Shown here piece by piece: positions 25,872 through 34,890 of a DNA stretch of 64,000 nucleotides (position 1 is the first letter of the stretch; each line of letters opens with the position of its first letter). The translations under genes were made by a program, and so were the position numbers. The notes beneath the pieces were generated by a model. It was not told the DNA's origin and did no database searches. It saw nothing but the letters and a program-made list of their open reading frames with translations. Source of the DNA: an uncultured Clostridia bacterium (GTDB taxonomy: Bacteria > Bacillota > Clostridia > Oscillospirales > Acutalibacteraceae); assembly GCA_944384825.1 (NCBI GenBank), contig CALWUT010000018.1, forward strand, positions 186,001-250,000, given 5' to 3'.

Positions 25872-26159
25872 TTGAAAAAAATCAAACATATACCTATTAG
25901 AAAATGTATAGGATGCGGAATTCAAAAGCCTAAATCAAAATTTATAATGGTTGTAAAACCTCCTGAAAAATTTAAAGATAGCAGACTATATGTTAAAACC
26001 GAAACGATAAACAAAGAAGGTAGAGCTGCATACGTATGTAAAAAATTGGAATGCGTAAATAAAGCAAAAAAAGGCAGAAGAATTGAGAAAGCATTTTCCT
26101 GTAAGGTGGACTCAGAAATTTATACAAACCTTGAAGTAATGGTGAAAAAAGATGAATGA
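25872..26159 (+). CDS. rnpM: RNase P modulator RnpM (YlxR family)
   Basis: A 95-residue YlxR-family protein recognised by the RKCIGCGIQKPKSKF N-terminus and the GRAAYVCKKLECV stretch. Members bind RNA, and in Firmicutes one is reported to modulate RNase P activity. The start is a TTG. Standard position between nusA and ylxQ; the end overlaps ylxQ by 8 bases. Confidence 0.92.
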   Translation: MKKIKHIPIRKCIGCGIQKPKSKFIMVVKPPEKFKDSRLYVKTETINKEGRAAYVCKKLECVNKAKKGRRIEKAFSCKVDSEIYTNLEVMVKKDE

Positions 26160-26517
26160 TAAATTTTTAAGCTTTTTAGGAATAATAATGAAATCGGGTA
26201 ACTCGACATTAGGTATGGATCCCGTTAAAGATAATTTATTAAAAAAAAATATAAATTTAATTCTAATATGTAAAGATATTTCTAATTCTTCACTTAGAGA
26301 AATTAATTACGCAGCTAAACAAAACAACATTAATATTAAAAGTATACCCTATACTAAAAATGAAATATGCTCAGCTACTGGAAAATACTCTGCTATAATA
26401 GGTATTTCAGGAGAAAATTTTATAAAAAAAATAAATGCTTTAATAGAAACTACAATTGCCGATCCTCAGAATTATGAAACAACCGGGAGGAATAATTTAT
26501 ATGTTAATAAAATATAG
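26152..26517 (+). CDS. ylxQ: L7Ae-family RNA-binding protein YlxQ
   Basis: A 121-residue L7Ae/L30e/S12e/Gadd45-like protein. The core [20 protein letters not shown] and the [15 protein letters not shown] end are characteristic. Such proteins bind kink-turn RNA. The gene overlaps rnpM at its start and infB at its end, so the operon is tightly packed here. Confidence 0.9.
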   Translation: MNDKFLSFLGIIMKSGNSTLGMDPVKDNLLKKNINLILICKDISNSSLREINYAAKQNNINIKSIPYTKNEICSATGKYSAIIGISGENFIKKINALIETTIADPQNYETTGRNNLYVNKI

Positions 26518-28915
26518 AGTCCACAAAGTCGCTAAAGATTTAGGAGTTACAAGCAAGGAAATAATAGAAGTTCTAAAAAAATATTTGGGGGAAGAAAAAA
26601 AACATATGACTTCCCTTACTGAAAAGGAACTTAATATAATTTTTGAATACTATACTCAAAAAAACCAAGTAGAAAATTTTGATGAATATTTTGCTTCCGC
26701 AAATGAATCACATGAAGAAATTCAAAAATTCAAACCTCAAGAAACTGTTAAACAAAAAAATTTAAAACCCGATAACTCTCATATGGTAAACGCAACATCT
26801 GATAATAAACATATCTACAAAAAGTCAGATTTACCTAAAAAAGAAAATAAAAAGATCATCGCCGAAGAAGACAAAAAGAAAAAATTTGAAAATAAAATTG
26901 TAATAACTGGAAGTTCTAAAACTGTCGCTCCAGAAACTACACACTCAGACGGAAGAGTCGTTAATACAAGATTTGTAAATGTCAATATAGATAAGTATAA
27001 CGAAAAGTATGATAGAATAGCTTCAGAAAAAATTAAGTCTGATCAGACTTTAAATAAACAAAAAATAGTACAAAAATCTCAGCAAAGAGGTAAATTTAAA
27101 AGCTCTAAAAAAGAAACTGAATCCGAAAGACTGCGCAGAATAGCTGAAGAGAGAAAGTCTAAACCAATTACGGTTTCTATCCCGGATGAAATTACCGTAG
27201 GCGAACTTGCTTCCCTCCTTAAAGCTACAGCTGCAGAAGTAATAAAAAAATTAATGCTTCTTGGAGTAATGGCTTCAATTAACGATAACATAGACTTCGA
27301 CACCGCTAGCATTATTGCTATGGAATTTCATGCTAAAGTCGAAAAAGAAGAAACTGTTTCCATTGAAGAGATGATAATCGATACTAGTGAAGACGACGAA
27401 AAAGACCTCGTTCCTCGTGCACCGGTAGTAGTGGTGATGGGTCACGTGGATCACGGAAAAACATCTCTCCTAGACGCAATAAGACATGCAGACGTCATTT
27501 CGACAGAAGCAGGCGGAATCACTCAACATATAGGCGCTTATAGAGTTTCTTTAAACGGCCACGATATTACCTTCCTAGATACTCCAGGTCATGAAGCTTT
27601 TACTACTATGCGCGCAAGAGGAGCTCAAGTAACCGATATAGCAGTTTTAGTAGTCGCCGCAGACGACGGAATTAAACCGCAAACCATTGAAGCTATAAAT
27701 CACGCTAAAGCAGCTGAAGTTTCTATTATAGTCGCTATAAACAAAATGGATAAAGAAGGGGCAAACCCTGAAAAAGTTATTCAGCAGCTTACAGAATATG
27801 GCATAGTTCCTGAAGAGTGGGGAGGAGGTGTTCCTTGCTTAAGAGTGTCCGCAAAACAAAACCAGGGAATTGATGAACTCCTCGAAATGATAATTCTTAC
27901 TGCTGAAGTAAAAGAATTAAAAGCTAATCCAAACCGAAAAGCTAAAGGCACAGTTATAGAGGCAAGACTCGATAAAGGTAAAGGCCCCGTAGCGACAATT
28001 TTAGTCCAAAATGGTACTTTAAAAGTCGGAGATACTCTCGTCGCAGGTATGTCAGTAGGTCGCGTGCGAGCTATGACAAATGATAAAGGTGAACGCTTAA
28101 AAGAAGCAGGACCATCAGTACCGGTTGAAATAACAGGCCTCGATACAGTCCCCTCCGGCGGAGACGTCGTTGACGCCGTATCAAATGAAAAATTGGCGAA
28201 AGAACTAGTAGAACAAAGACGTCACTCCCAAAGAGAAGCAAAGTTCAACAGTAGAAGTAAAGTTACACTTGATAACTTATTTGATCAAATGCAGGTCGGT
28301 GACATAAAAGAGCTTAAGATAATCGTAAAAGGTGACGTACAAGGGTCGGTAGAAGCAGTTAGACAGTCATTAAATAAAATTTCAAATCCAGAAGTAAGAG
28401 TAAACATTATCCATAGTGCTGTCGGTGCAATAAACGAATCTGACGTTATGCTCGCTAATGCTTCAAATGCAATAATCGTAGGATTTAACGTCCGCCCCGA
28501 ACCGGCCGCATCAGAAAATGCAGCTAGATACGGAGTTGATATTAGACTCTATCGCATAATTTATGAATGTATAGCGGAAATAGAAGCAGCTATGAAAGGT
28601 ATGCTTGCTCCTAAATTCAGAGAGGTAGAAATCGGTAGAGCAGAATGTCGTGAAGTTTATAAAATTTCCAGCGTAGGAACTATAGCAGGTTGCCACGTAA
28701 TTAGCGGTAAAATTACAAGAAACTCTCAAATCAGAGTAGTGCGTGACGGAGTAGTAATAGCGGAAAATCAGATCGCTTCCTTGAAACGCTTTAAAGACGA
28801 CGTTAAAGAAGTAGCTCAAGGCTACGAATGCGGAATCGGACTTACTAATTTTAATGATATAAAAGTCGGAGATATATTCGAAGCTTTTATAATAGAAGAA
28901 TACAGAGATAATTAA
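26501..28915 (+). CDS. infB: Translation initiation factor IF-2
   Basis: An 804-residue IF-2. The first 300 or so residues are a charged, Lys/Glu-rich region with an IF2_N domain ([18 protein letters not shown]) and a second IF2_N domain near residue 230. The GTPase domain has GHVDHGKTS (G1), DTPGHEAF (G3) and NKMD (G4); domains II-IV follow (FRPE-like region [20 protein letters not shown]). The ATG at 26501 follows GGGAGG; an earlier in-frame TTG at 26456 lies inside ylxQ and is not likely used. Confidence 0.97.
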   Translation: MLIKYRVHKVAKDLGVTSKEIIEVLKKYLGEEKKHMTSLTEKELNIIFEYYTQKNQVENFDEYFASANESHEEIQKFKPQETVKQKNLKPDNSHMVNATSDNKHIYKKSDLPKKENKKIIAEEDKKKKFENKIVITGSSKTVAPETTHSDGRVVNTRFVNVNIDKYNEKYDRIASEKIKSDQTLNKQKIVQKSQQRGKFKSSKKETESERLRRIAEERKSKPITVSIPDEITVGELASLLKATAAEVIKKLMLLGVMASINDNIDFDTASIIAMEFHAKVEKEETVSIEEMIIDTSEDDEKDLVPRAPVVVVMGHVDHGKTSLLDAIRHADVISTEAGGITQHIGAYRVSLNGHDITFLDTPGHEAFTTMRARGAQVTDIAVLVVAADDGIKPQTIEAINHAKAAEVSIIVAINKMDKEGANPEKVIQQLTEYGIVPEEWGGGVPCLRVSAKQNQGIDELLEMIILTAEVKELKANPNRKAKGTVIEARLDKGKGPVATILVQNGTLKVGDTLVAGMSVGRVRAMTNDKGERLKEAGPSVPVEITGLDTVPSGGDVVDAVSNEKLAKELVEQRRHSQREAKFNSRSKVTLDNLFDQMQVGDIKELKIIVKGDVQGSVEAVRQSLNKISNPEVRVNIIHSAVGAINESDVMLANASNAIIVGFNVRPEPAASENAARYGVDIRLYRIIYECIAEIEAAMKGMLAPKFREVEIGRAECREVYKISSVGTIAGCHVISGKITRNSQIRVVRDGVVIAENQIASLKRFKDDVKEVAQGYECGIGLTNFNDIKVGDIFEAFIIEEYRDN

Positions 28916-28946
28916 AAATACCCTTTTTAAAAAAGGAGAAATAGTA

Positions 28947-29291
28947 ATGCCAAGTTATAGAAAAAATCATACTTCAGAAAGTATTAAAAGGGAAATATCA
29001 GCTATTATAAGAGAATTAAAGGATCCAAGGCTCGAAAACGGATTTATATCCATAGCTAAAATAGATATAAGTAAAAAAAATTCCAGCTGCAAAGTGTTCA
29101 TAAGCGCTTTAAACGGATATGAATATGCCGAAAAAGCAGCAGAATGTTTACAAGCAGCCTCAGGATATATTCGTAAACAGTTAGGAGAAAGAATAAGACT
29201 GCGTTATATACCCACAATCGTATTTATTCCTACTGACGCAGTAGAGTATGGAACTCATATTTTAGAGAAAATCAATAACTTAAATTCTTAA
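28947..29291 (+). CDS. rbfA: 30S ribosome-binding factor RbfA
   Basis: A 114-residue RbfA, a single KH-like domain that helps mature the 16S rRNA 5' end in the cold. The N-terminal SESIKREISAIIRELKDPRL and the C-terminal RYIPTIVFIPTDAVEYGTHI match the family. Preceded by AAAGGAG. A short weak hairpin (29322-29340) follows in the 138-base gap to nrnA. Confidence 0.95.
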   Translation: MPSYRKNHTSESIKREISAIIRELKDPRLENGFISIAKIDISKKNSSCKVFISALNGYEYAEKAAECLQAASGYIRKQLGERIRLRYIPTIVFIPTDAVEYGTHILEKINNLNS

Positions 29292-29321
29292 TCGATATTA
29301 CAAAAATTAAAATTTACAAAA

Positions 29322-29340
29322 TGAGCATCCGATAAGGATG
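29322..29340 (+). other. Short hairpin in the rbfA-nrnA gap
   Basis: AGCATCC pairs with GGATGTT across GATAA (7 pairs, one G-T). The following bases are A/T-rich but lack a T run, so it is a weak terminator or a processing site within the operon. Confidence 0.4.
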
Positions 29341-29429
29341 TTCTTAATATTAAAAGTTATTTAAAGAATTAAATATAAAATTTTCTTGGACAACCTTAAA
29401 TTTTTAATAACCAAAGGGGTGAATAATAT

Positions 29430-30386
29430 ATGAACTCAATTAACGATCTTGCTCAAACTCTTAAAAGTATGAATAATATATACATCGTAACTCATATGTT
29501 TCCCGACGGAGATGCATTAGGGTCAGCTTTCTCTCTTTGCAGAATGCTTCAAAAACTCGGTAAAAAAGCTGCCGTATTGCTTGGGAATGAAATCTCAAAA
29601 AAATTTGAATTTATGACCGGTTATATTGAACCTCAGATATTTAATGAAGAATATATAGTTTCAGTAGATCTTGCCAGTAATTCACTTTTAGAGTCAAGCT
29701 TAGAAAAATATGCTTATAAAATAGACTTATGTATCGATCATCATATTTCTAACAGAAAATTTGCCGCCCTTAACTATATAGACTCTAATGCCGCTGCAAA
29801 CTGCGAAATAATATACGATCTGATTGATCTTTTAAACGTTCAAATAGATAAGTATATAGCTGAAGGATTGTATATCGGTATTTCCAGCGACACCGGCTGC
29901 TTTCGGTATTCCAATACTACTTATAAATCACATGAAATCGCCGCTAAATTAATGAAACAAGGAGTAGCTGTATCTAAAATTAATGAAAAGCTCTTTACTT
30001 TAAAATCCCGAAAAATCCTTGAGATAGAAAAAATTTTAAACCAAAATATAAAATATTTTTCAGAAGGTAAATGTGCAATCACATTTATAACCTTAAAAGA
30101 TTTTGAAAAACATGAAATAAAAGATTCAGAATGCGACGGAATAGCGTCAATTCCTATAAGAATTGAAGGAGTAAACGTAGGAATAACACTACGTGAAAAA
30201 TCACCGGATAATTATAAAGTATCCGTACGTACTTCTGAAGAAGTTAACGCAAATGATATAGCTTCCTTATTCGAAGGCGGAGGACATTTTAGAGCTGCCG
30301 GATTTAGTATTCAAGGAAAAATAAACGAAATTATAAATGAAATAGCAAATACAATCCTAACACATCTAGGATGGAAAAATAAATGA
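29430..30386 (+). CDS. nrnA: Bifunctional oligoribonuclease and PAP phosphatase NrnA
   Basis: A 318-residue DHH/DHHA1 phosphoesterase that degrades short RNA (nanoRNA) and removes the 3'-phosphate from pAp. Visible are motif I (THMFPDGDALGSA), the DHHIS motif and the C-terminal GGGHFRAAG. It starts after AAAGGGGTG. Its stop overlaps the truB start, and the rbfA-nrnA-truB-ribF order is the usual one in Clostridia. Confidence 0.94.
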   Translation: MNSINDLAQTLKSMNNIYIVTHMFPDGDALGSAFSLCRMLQKLGKKAAVLLGNEISKKFEFMTGYIEPQIFNEEYIVSVDLASNSLLESSLEKYAYKIDLCIDHHISNRKFAALNYIDSNAAANCEIIYDLIDLLNVQIDKYIAEGLYIGISSDTGCFRYSNTTYKSHEIAAKLMKQGVAVSKINEKLFTLKSRKILEIEKILNQNIKYFSEGKCAITFITLKDFEKHEIKDSECDGIASIPIRIEGVNVGITLREKSPDNYKVSVRTSEEVNANDIASLFEGGGHFRAAGFSIQGKINEIINEIANTILTHLGWKNK

Positions 30387-31279
30387 ATGGAATAATAGTA
30401 ATTAATAAGCCGAAAAACTTTACCTCTTTCGATATTATTGCAATACTACGAAAAAAATTTAATCAAAAAAAAATTGGACATATGGGTACTCTTGATCCTA
30501 TGGCTACAGGAGTTTTACCTGTCTTATTAGGGTCTAGTGCAAAGTTCCAAATATTTACTTCAGAAACTGAAAAAGAATACGTCTGTGAAATACATCTAGG
30601 AGTAGTTACTGATACTTGGGACATTTGGGGAAGTGCAATTAATGCTCAAAATTCAAACTTAAAAATTGAAGACTTAGAAGGCGCACTCTGTTCATTTAAA
30701 GGAAAAATTAAACAGATTCCTCCTATGTATTCAGCTATTAAAAAAAACGGATTTAAACTATGCTATCTTGCTCGTAAAGGTGAGGAAGTAGAAAGAGACC
30801 CTAGAGATATTTTTATAAAATCTCTTCAATTAATTGAATTTAATGAAAATTCACAAATAGGAAAACTAAAAATTTTATGCTCTAAAGGTACATACATTAG
30901 ATCTCTATGCTATGATATAGGTAAAAAATTAGGTACTGGAGCAAGCATGGGAAATCTATGCCGTACTTTATCAAGTTCTTTTAAACTCTCAGAAACCATA
31001 TCCTTAGAAAGAATAAAGCAACTAGAGCTTGAAGAAATTATTGAAAAATTCGTATTCCCTACTGACCGCCTTTTTGAAAATAATAATTTAGCATATATTA
31101 CTAAATCACAATCTAATCTATTTAAAAACGGCGGAAATTTAATGCTCTCTCGCCTTCAATTTGACGTCCCTCCAAATGATAACGATATAATTAAATTATA
31201 CTCAAACGGCCACTTTATAGGTATAGGTAAAGTCGATATAAAAAATCATGTCCTCAAATTTTTAAAATGCGAAAATTAA
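30383..31279 (+). CDS. truB: tRNA pseudouridine-55 synthase TruB
   Basis: A 298-residue TruB that makes pseudouridine 55 in tRNA T-loops. The catalytic Asp is in MGTLDPMATGVLP; the family's PPMYSAIKKNG and GTYIRSLCYDIGKKLG motifs follow, then a PUA-like C-terminal region. It overlaps nrnA by four bases (ATGA). Normal length. Confidence 0.96.
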   Translation: MNGIIVINKPKNFTSFDIIAILRKKFNQKKIGHMGTLDPMATGVLPVLLGSSAKFQIFTSETEKEYVCEIHLGVVTDTWDIWGSAINAQNSNLKIEDLEGALCSFKGKIKQIPPMYSAIKKNGFKLCYLARKGEEVERDPRDIFIKSLQLIEFNENSQIGKLKILCSKGTYIRSLCYDIGKKLGTGASMGNLCRTLSSSFKLSETISLERIKQLELEEIIEKFVFPTDRLFENNNLAYITKSQSNLFKNGGNLMLSRLQFDVPPNDNDIIKLYSNGHFIGIGKVDIKNHVLKFLKCEN

Positions 31280-31359
31280 AGTAATAATTCTAAATTAATA
31301 ATCATATAAATAAAATTGATTCTCAAAATTAGTAAATAAATTAATCCCAGGTGATCTAA

Positions 31360-31911
31360 ATGAAAATATATACAAATCTTGAAAAACAACTCTCGCCTTT
31401 ATGTGTAGCTCTAGGTTACTTCGACGGAGTACATAAAGGACATCAAAGAGTTATAAAATATACAGTAGAACTTAAAAAATATGGTATGATACCTACAGTA
31501 TTTACTTTTAGTCAAAACCCTAAAGCTATAATCTCCAAAGTGCCGGAACATAGAATAACAGATGAAAAAACCAAAGAAAAAGTTCTTGAAAGTATGGGAA
31601 TAGAATTAATTTATAAAGTCGATTTTAACGATTTACGTAATTTAACTGCTGAAAACTTCGTAAAAGATATACTCCACGAAGTACTTAATGCTAAATATGT
31701 TGTATGCGGTTTCAACTACCATTTTGGCAAAAATGGAATCGCAGACGCGGGAACTTTGAAAAAATTATGCTTAGATTACGGAATAAAAACCAAAATTGTT
31801 CGTCCCGCTTTATACAAGCATGAACCTATTAGCTCTACAAGAATAAGAAATGCTTTACTTAATAATGATTCCGAAAGTGCTTCTAAAATGTTAAACTTCA
31901 GAAAAGAATAA
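31360..31911 (+). CDS. ribF: FAD synthetase domain of RibF, lacking the riboflavin kinase domain
   Basis: A 183-residue protein corresponding only to the N-terminal FMN adenylyltransferase half of bifunctional RibF. The nucleotidyltransferase signature GYFDGVHKGHQRVI, the NYHFGKNGIADAGTL segment and the ISSTRIRNAL motif are all there. Bacterial RibF is normally about 305 residues, with a riboflavin kinase after this point; here the frame stops and the 70 bases before the next gene hold no kinase remnant. It could still make FAD from FMN, but not FMN from riboflavin. Position after truB is standard. Confidence 0.9.
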   Translation: MKIYTNLEKQLSPLCVALGYFDGVHKGHQRVIKYTVELKKYGMIPTVFTFSQNPKAIISKVPEHRITDEKTKEKVLESMGIELIYKVDFNDLRNLTAENFVKDILHEVLNAKYVVCGFNYHFGKNGIADAGTLKKLCLDYGIKTKIVRPALYKHEPISSTRIRNALLNNDSESASKMLNFRKE

Positions 31912-31947
31912 ATCCACTTTATTACAAACTATCCTATATAAACATAA

Positions 31948-31967
31948 TTCCCGGATTTAACCGGGAA
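31948..31967. terminator. Hairpin between convergent ribF and the deubiquitinase gene
   Basis: TTCCCGG (31948-31954) pairs with CCGGGAA (31961-31967). It lies in the 70-base gap between convergent genes and could serve both strands, but the T runs are short. Confidence 0.55.
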
Positions 31968-31981
31968 ATTACTATTTTAAA

Positions 31982-33067
31982 CTAATTTTCGGCTCTATAA
32001 TATAAAAGTACTGCATTTTTTTTTGCATATTCTGCTGTATTTAAATAATCAGAAGAAGCAGATTGAAGCATAACGTTATCATCATCGCAGTGCCACCACT
32101 TATTGTTTTTATCACGTTTAATAGTAGTATAGTGACCTCTGGACACTTCTCCACTATGATGAAACACTATACCCATAAGTTTTAATTTTTTCCCATTCTT
32201 ATTTTTCACAAATTCCGGGATATTAACTGATCTATCAATTTTTGTAGCACCTGCGCTATCCCATGTTCCTCGTTCTATAGTTATCAATGCAAAATTATCT
32301 TTGTCTTGAATTCGTTCTTCAACACTTCCGCATATTTCATTTGATATAAGCAAAATACTATCACTATTAAGTAGTTGCGAAAAAGTTGGAGATATTTTTT
32401 GATCTAAAAAAATCCTATTTAAACTCTCAGCTATATTATCATAAGAACGTTGTTTATAACTAACATGTCCTACCAATCTACAAAATTCAGAATAATCTTC
32501 ATCATTTCGCGTTATCGGCTGAAATTTATCCATTTTAGAAAACACTTTATTTAATTTATCAAAAACGGCATGCTTAGATTTGTTATTATATACAAATTGT
32601 TTAACCTCTGGTATTTCATGCAATAGCTGAACATAAGCATTTATATAACATCTAAAATCAGGATTTTGAATTCCCGAAAAGGGTTTTTCTTTATCGTCAG
32701 TACAACTTTCAAAATTACTTCTTTTAAAATTTGCATGATCGTTCTCCGAAATTCCATTGCTAAAACATTTCTTTAAGACATAAATAAATAAACCTGCTCC
32801 TAAAGAAGTTAATCCGATATTACTCCAATCTTTCCATGTAAAATTATAATCTTTAGGATCAATCTTTTTAACATGTTTAACTCGATTAGAAGGAAGTCTT
32901 TTTAAGGGCACAGCATCAGAAGGAACAGTTAAAGAACCTCCCAAGCTTAACACCGCCACAGCAGCAGCTAAAGATTTATTCAAAAATTTATTTACTGATT
33001 TTCCTCCTGATACCGAGTCTAAATTTTTTATTTCTCTTAAGCTACTTGAATTTTTCAATTCTTTCAC
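31982..33067 (-). CDS. USP-family (peptidase C19-like) deubiquitinase
   Basis: A 361-codon frame whose C-terminal 240 residues read as a ubiquitin-specific protease. The Cys box is FRCYINAYVQLLHEIPEV (Cys140); the His box is HHSGEVSRGHYTTI (His312), followed by WWHCDDDNV with the likely third residue Asp328 or Asp329, and a terminal AVLLYYRAE. All catalytic positions are present. Residues 15-22 (NLDSVSGG) form a double-glycine leader end, followed by two hydrophobic stretches (about 32-48 and 84-98). The nominal GTG start has no ribosome site. The frame continues upstream to an ATG at 33229, broken only by TAA at 33119-33121, giving a Nif11-like leader. Ubiquitin is eukaryotic, so the target would be a host. 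Confidence 0.82.
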   Translation of the reverse strand: MKELKNSSSLREIKNLDSVSGGKSVNKFLNKSLAAAVAVLSLGGSLTVPSDAVPLKRLPSNRVKHVKKIDPKDYNFTWKDWSNIGLTSLGAGLFIYVLKKCFSNGISENDHANFKRSNFESCTDDKEKPFSGIQNPDFRCYINAYVQLLHEIPEVKQFVYNNKSKHAVFDKLNKVFSKMDKFQPITRNDEDYSEFCRLVGHVSYKQRSYDNIAESLNRIFLDQKISPTFSQLLNSDSILLISNEICGSVEERIQDKDNFALITIERGTWDSAGATKIDRSVNIPEFVKNKNGKKLKLMGIVFHHSGEVSRGHYTTIKRDKNNKWWHCDDDNVMLQSASSDYLNTAEYAKKNAVLLYYRAEN

Positions 33068-33118
33068 ACTTCTTTCTATAACCTCGTCTAATTCTTCTTT
33101 GCTGAATTCTGCTCCGTT

Positions 33119-33229
33119 TTAAATACAAAACTCATAAATCTCATCTTCATCTTTAAGTTCAATAAATTTACGAAGCAATTCAGAATTGTTAAACAACTCT
33201 AAAAAGAATTTTTCTATACTTTTAATCAT
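33119..33229 (-). CDS. Nif11-like leader peptide start, in frame with the deubiquitinase
   Basis: From the ATG at 33229, preceded by TAGGAGG, the frame encodes MIKSIEKFFLELFNNSELL, then RKFIELKDEDEIYEFCI, then TAA. Past the stop, the same frame reads NGAEFSKEELDEV and continues without break into the deubiquitinase, reaching VSGG. Together this is the complete outline of a Nif11-type leader (N-terminal helix, NGxEFSxEEL segment, VSGG end). A one-base T-to-A or T-to-C change in the stop codon would restore one 415-residue protein. Confidence 0.75.
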   Translation of the reverse strand: MIKSIEKFFLELFNNSELLRKFIELKDEDEIYEFCI

Positions 33230-33259
33230 CTTTCGCCTCCTACTTTTCTTCCTTAATTA

Positions 33260-33288
33260 ATCATAACATTAATTTAAATATAAATCAA
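33260..33288 (-). promoter_or_regulatory. Promoter of the Nif11-leader/deubiquitinase gene
   Basis: On the minus strand, TTGATT (33288-33283), 17 bases, TATGAT (33265-33260). It lies about 30 bases before the leader ATG, so the leader-containing frame is expressed from its own promoter. Confidence 0.65.
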
Positions 33289-33307
33289 TCTTTTTCATCA
33301 TATTTTT

Positions 33308-34816
33308 TTACATAGAACAAATTTCTATGCATTTAAGTTCAGTTCGACCATCATTGAAATAAAATCTAATGAAATAGTTATCCATTATATACTTATCTGA
33401 AGGAACTGAATCTATGTTATTAATATTTATTGCCAAATTCGAAAAAACAGTTTTATAGTAATCAGGACAATCATAGTTTATAGACGAAAATGGTTCACCC
33501 ATTACGGATCTTCTTTCTACTGCTGTACTCTTTGCTCCAAGTCCCATAAATGTATCTTTTGTACCTAAAATTATTTTCTCACAAACATACTCACCTTTCT
33601 CTTCATCTACAGTAAATATTACAGAAACATCTAAACTTAGATAAGTAATTATCATTTTTCCATTAGTTTCGGTTTTATAAGTTTCTTGTCCGAATTCTTT
33701 GGTTACATCTTCCGGAGACTTACCTAAGTAGGCTATATAATCAATACTGTCTCCGCGGAAATTACCATCGAACATTTGTGAACCAAGTTTATCATATGAC
33801 TTACCGGTTCCTTGCTTTTTGCCTTTTGAAAACTCACCTTCATAAACTATAACTGACGTGTTTACATCATAAAGACTTCCAGTACCATCATAAAGACCAT
33901 CCTTAAACTCCCCGGAATAAATTAGTACTCCTGTATCAAGATCGTAAAGATTTCCGCTGCCTCCGTAAATTCCATTTTCAAAGTTCCCAGAGTATTGTAG
34001 TACGCCATTTACATAAAGCTTTCCTTCTCCGCCATAAAGACCATCCTTAAATGCCCCCTCATATTTAATGCTGCTTCCATCCTCTTCATACTCCACCCCT
34101 ATACCATTTAGTACGTTATTTGCGTATTCTCCATAATACTTTCTTAATGCCGTATCTGGATCGTAATCCACGCCTTTCCCGGAACGCTGACCAACCATGA
34201 AACTTCCTACATATATTATCTTCCCTATATCATTAAATAACTTTCCTTCGCCTTCATATAAGTTGTTTTTAAAAGCTCCACTATATATTACAATCCCTTC
34301 ATCATTATAAAGTTCCCCTTCACCACTATATTTTCCTCCGTTAAAGTTCCCTTTATAAATAAGTTTTCCTTTAGAGTCATATTGCACTCCTTCACCTTCT
34401 GGAACACCATTTTTAAGATTCCCTTCAAATACTAAAATCCCTGCTTGATCGTATACTCGTGCTTTACCGCTAAATTTTGTATATTTAGAAGTATCCAAGT
34501 TTAGATTAGCAGTCCAGACTTTTCCTTCTGCCCATGGAATTGCATGAAATATAAGAAGATATCCAACTACTCCTAAAACTACAAGTGATATACTCACAAA
34601 TCTTTTTGAAAAATATATTCCAAAAATTCTCCAATAATCCTTTTTACTTGTAGGTTCTCTAAGGAGCGTATGAAAGAATTTTTGAACTTTTTGCTGAGCA
34701 AGTTGTGCTGCTCTGGTTCCCATGTTTTGAATCTGAACCAAAAAAGCTGTTAAAGAAGTTAATTGAGATTGGAGTGTAGTCGTAATTCGTGAAAATATGT
34801 CTGTAAATAGTGACAT
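33308..34816 (-). CDS. MORN-repeat membrane protein
   Basis: A 502-residue protein. Residues 1-65 are cytoplasmic and helical, a single membrane segment follows (about 72-95, ISLVVLGVVGYLLIF), and residues about 110-360 form roughly ten MORN repeats (pattern YxGxFKxGxxxGxGxLYD, for example YSGAFKNNLYEGEGKLFND). The last 120 residues are a separate beta-rich domain (SPEDVTKEFGQE onward). MORN repeats are common in eukaryotic membrane-associated proteins and appear in scattered bacteria. It lies 74 bases after the HAMP/cyclase-like gene and is probably cotranscribed, suggesting a joint envelope function. Confidence 0.85.
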   Translation of the reverse strand: MSLFTDIFSRITTTLQSQLTSLTAFLVQIQNMGTRAAQLAQQKVQKFFHTLLREPTSKKDYWRIFGIYFSKRFVSISLVVLGVVGYLLIFHAIPWAEGKVWTANLNLDTSKYTKFSGKARVYDQAGILVFEGNLKNGVPEGEGVQYDSKGKLIYKGNFNGGKYSGEGELYNDEGIVIYSGAFKNNLYEGEGKLFNDIGKIIYVGSFMVGQRSGKGVDYDPDTALRKYYGEYANNVLNGIGVEYEEDGSSIKYEGAFKDGLYGGEGKLYVNGVLQYSGNFENGIYGGSGNLYDLDTGVLIYSGEFKDGLYDGTGSLYDVNTSVIVYEGEFSKGKKQGTGKSYDKLGSQMFDGNFRGDSIDYIAYLGKSPEDVTKEFGQETYKTETNGKMIITYLSLDVSVIFTVDEEKGEYVCEKIILGTKDTFMGLGAKSTAVERRSVMGEPFSSINYDCPDYYKTVFSNLAININNIDSVPSDKYIMDNYFIRFYFNDGRTELKCIEICSM

Positions 34817-34890
34817 GAATTCTCTCCGTCCTATCTTAATTTATTAAAGATTTGAGTTTAATATAAAGGCATTACATTTGCAAAAAGCTT

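Noticed and set aside
26456..26500. Earlier start for infB
   Set aside because: It lies inside ylxQ, and the ATG at 26501 has the ribosome site and the family N-terminus.
31982..33229. An alternative genetic code in which TAA is sense, to explain the interrupted leader
   Set aside because: Many housekeeping genes here (nusA, gdpP, rplI, rimP) end in TAA at the expected family length, and no other TAA interrupts a conserved gene.
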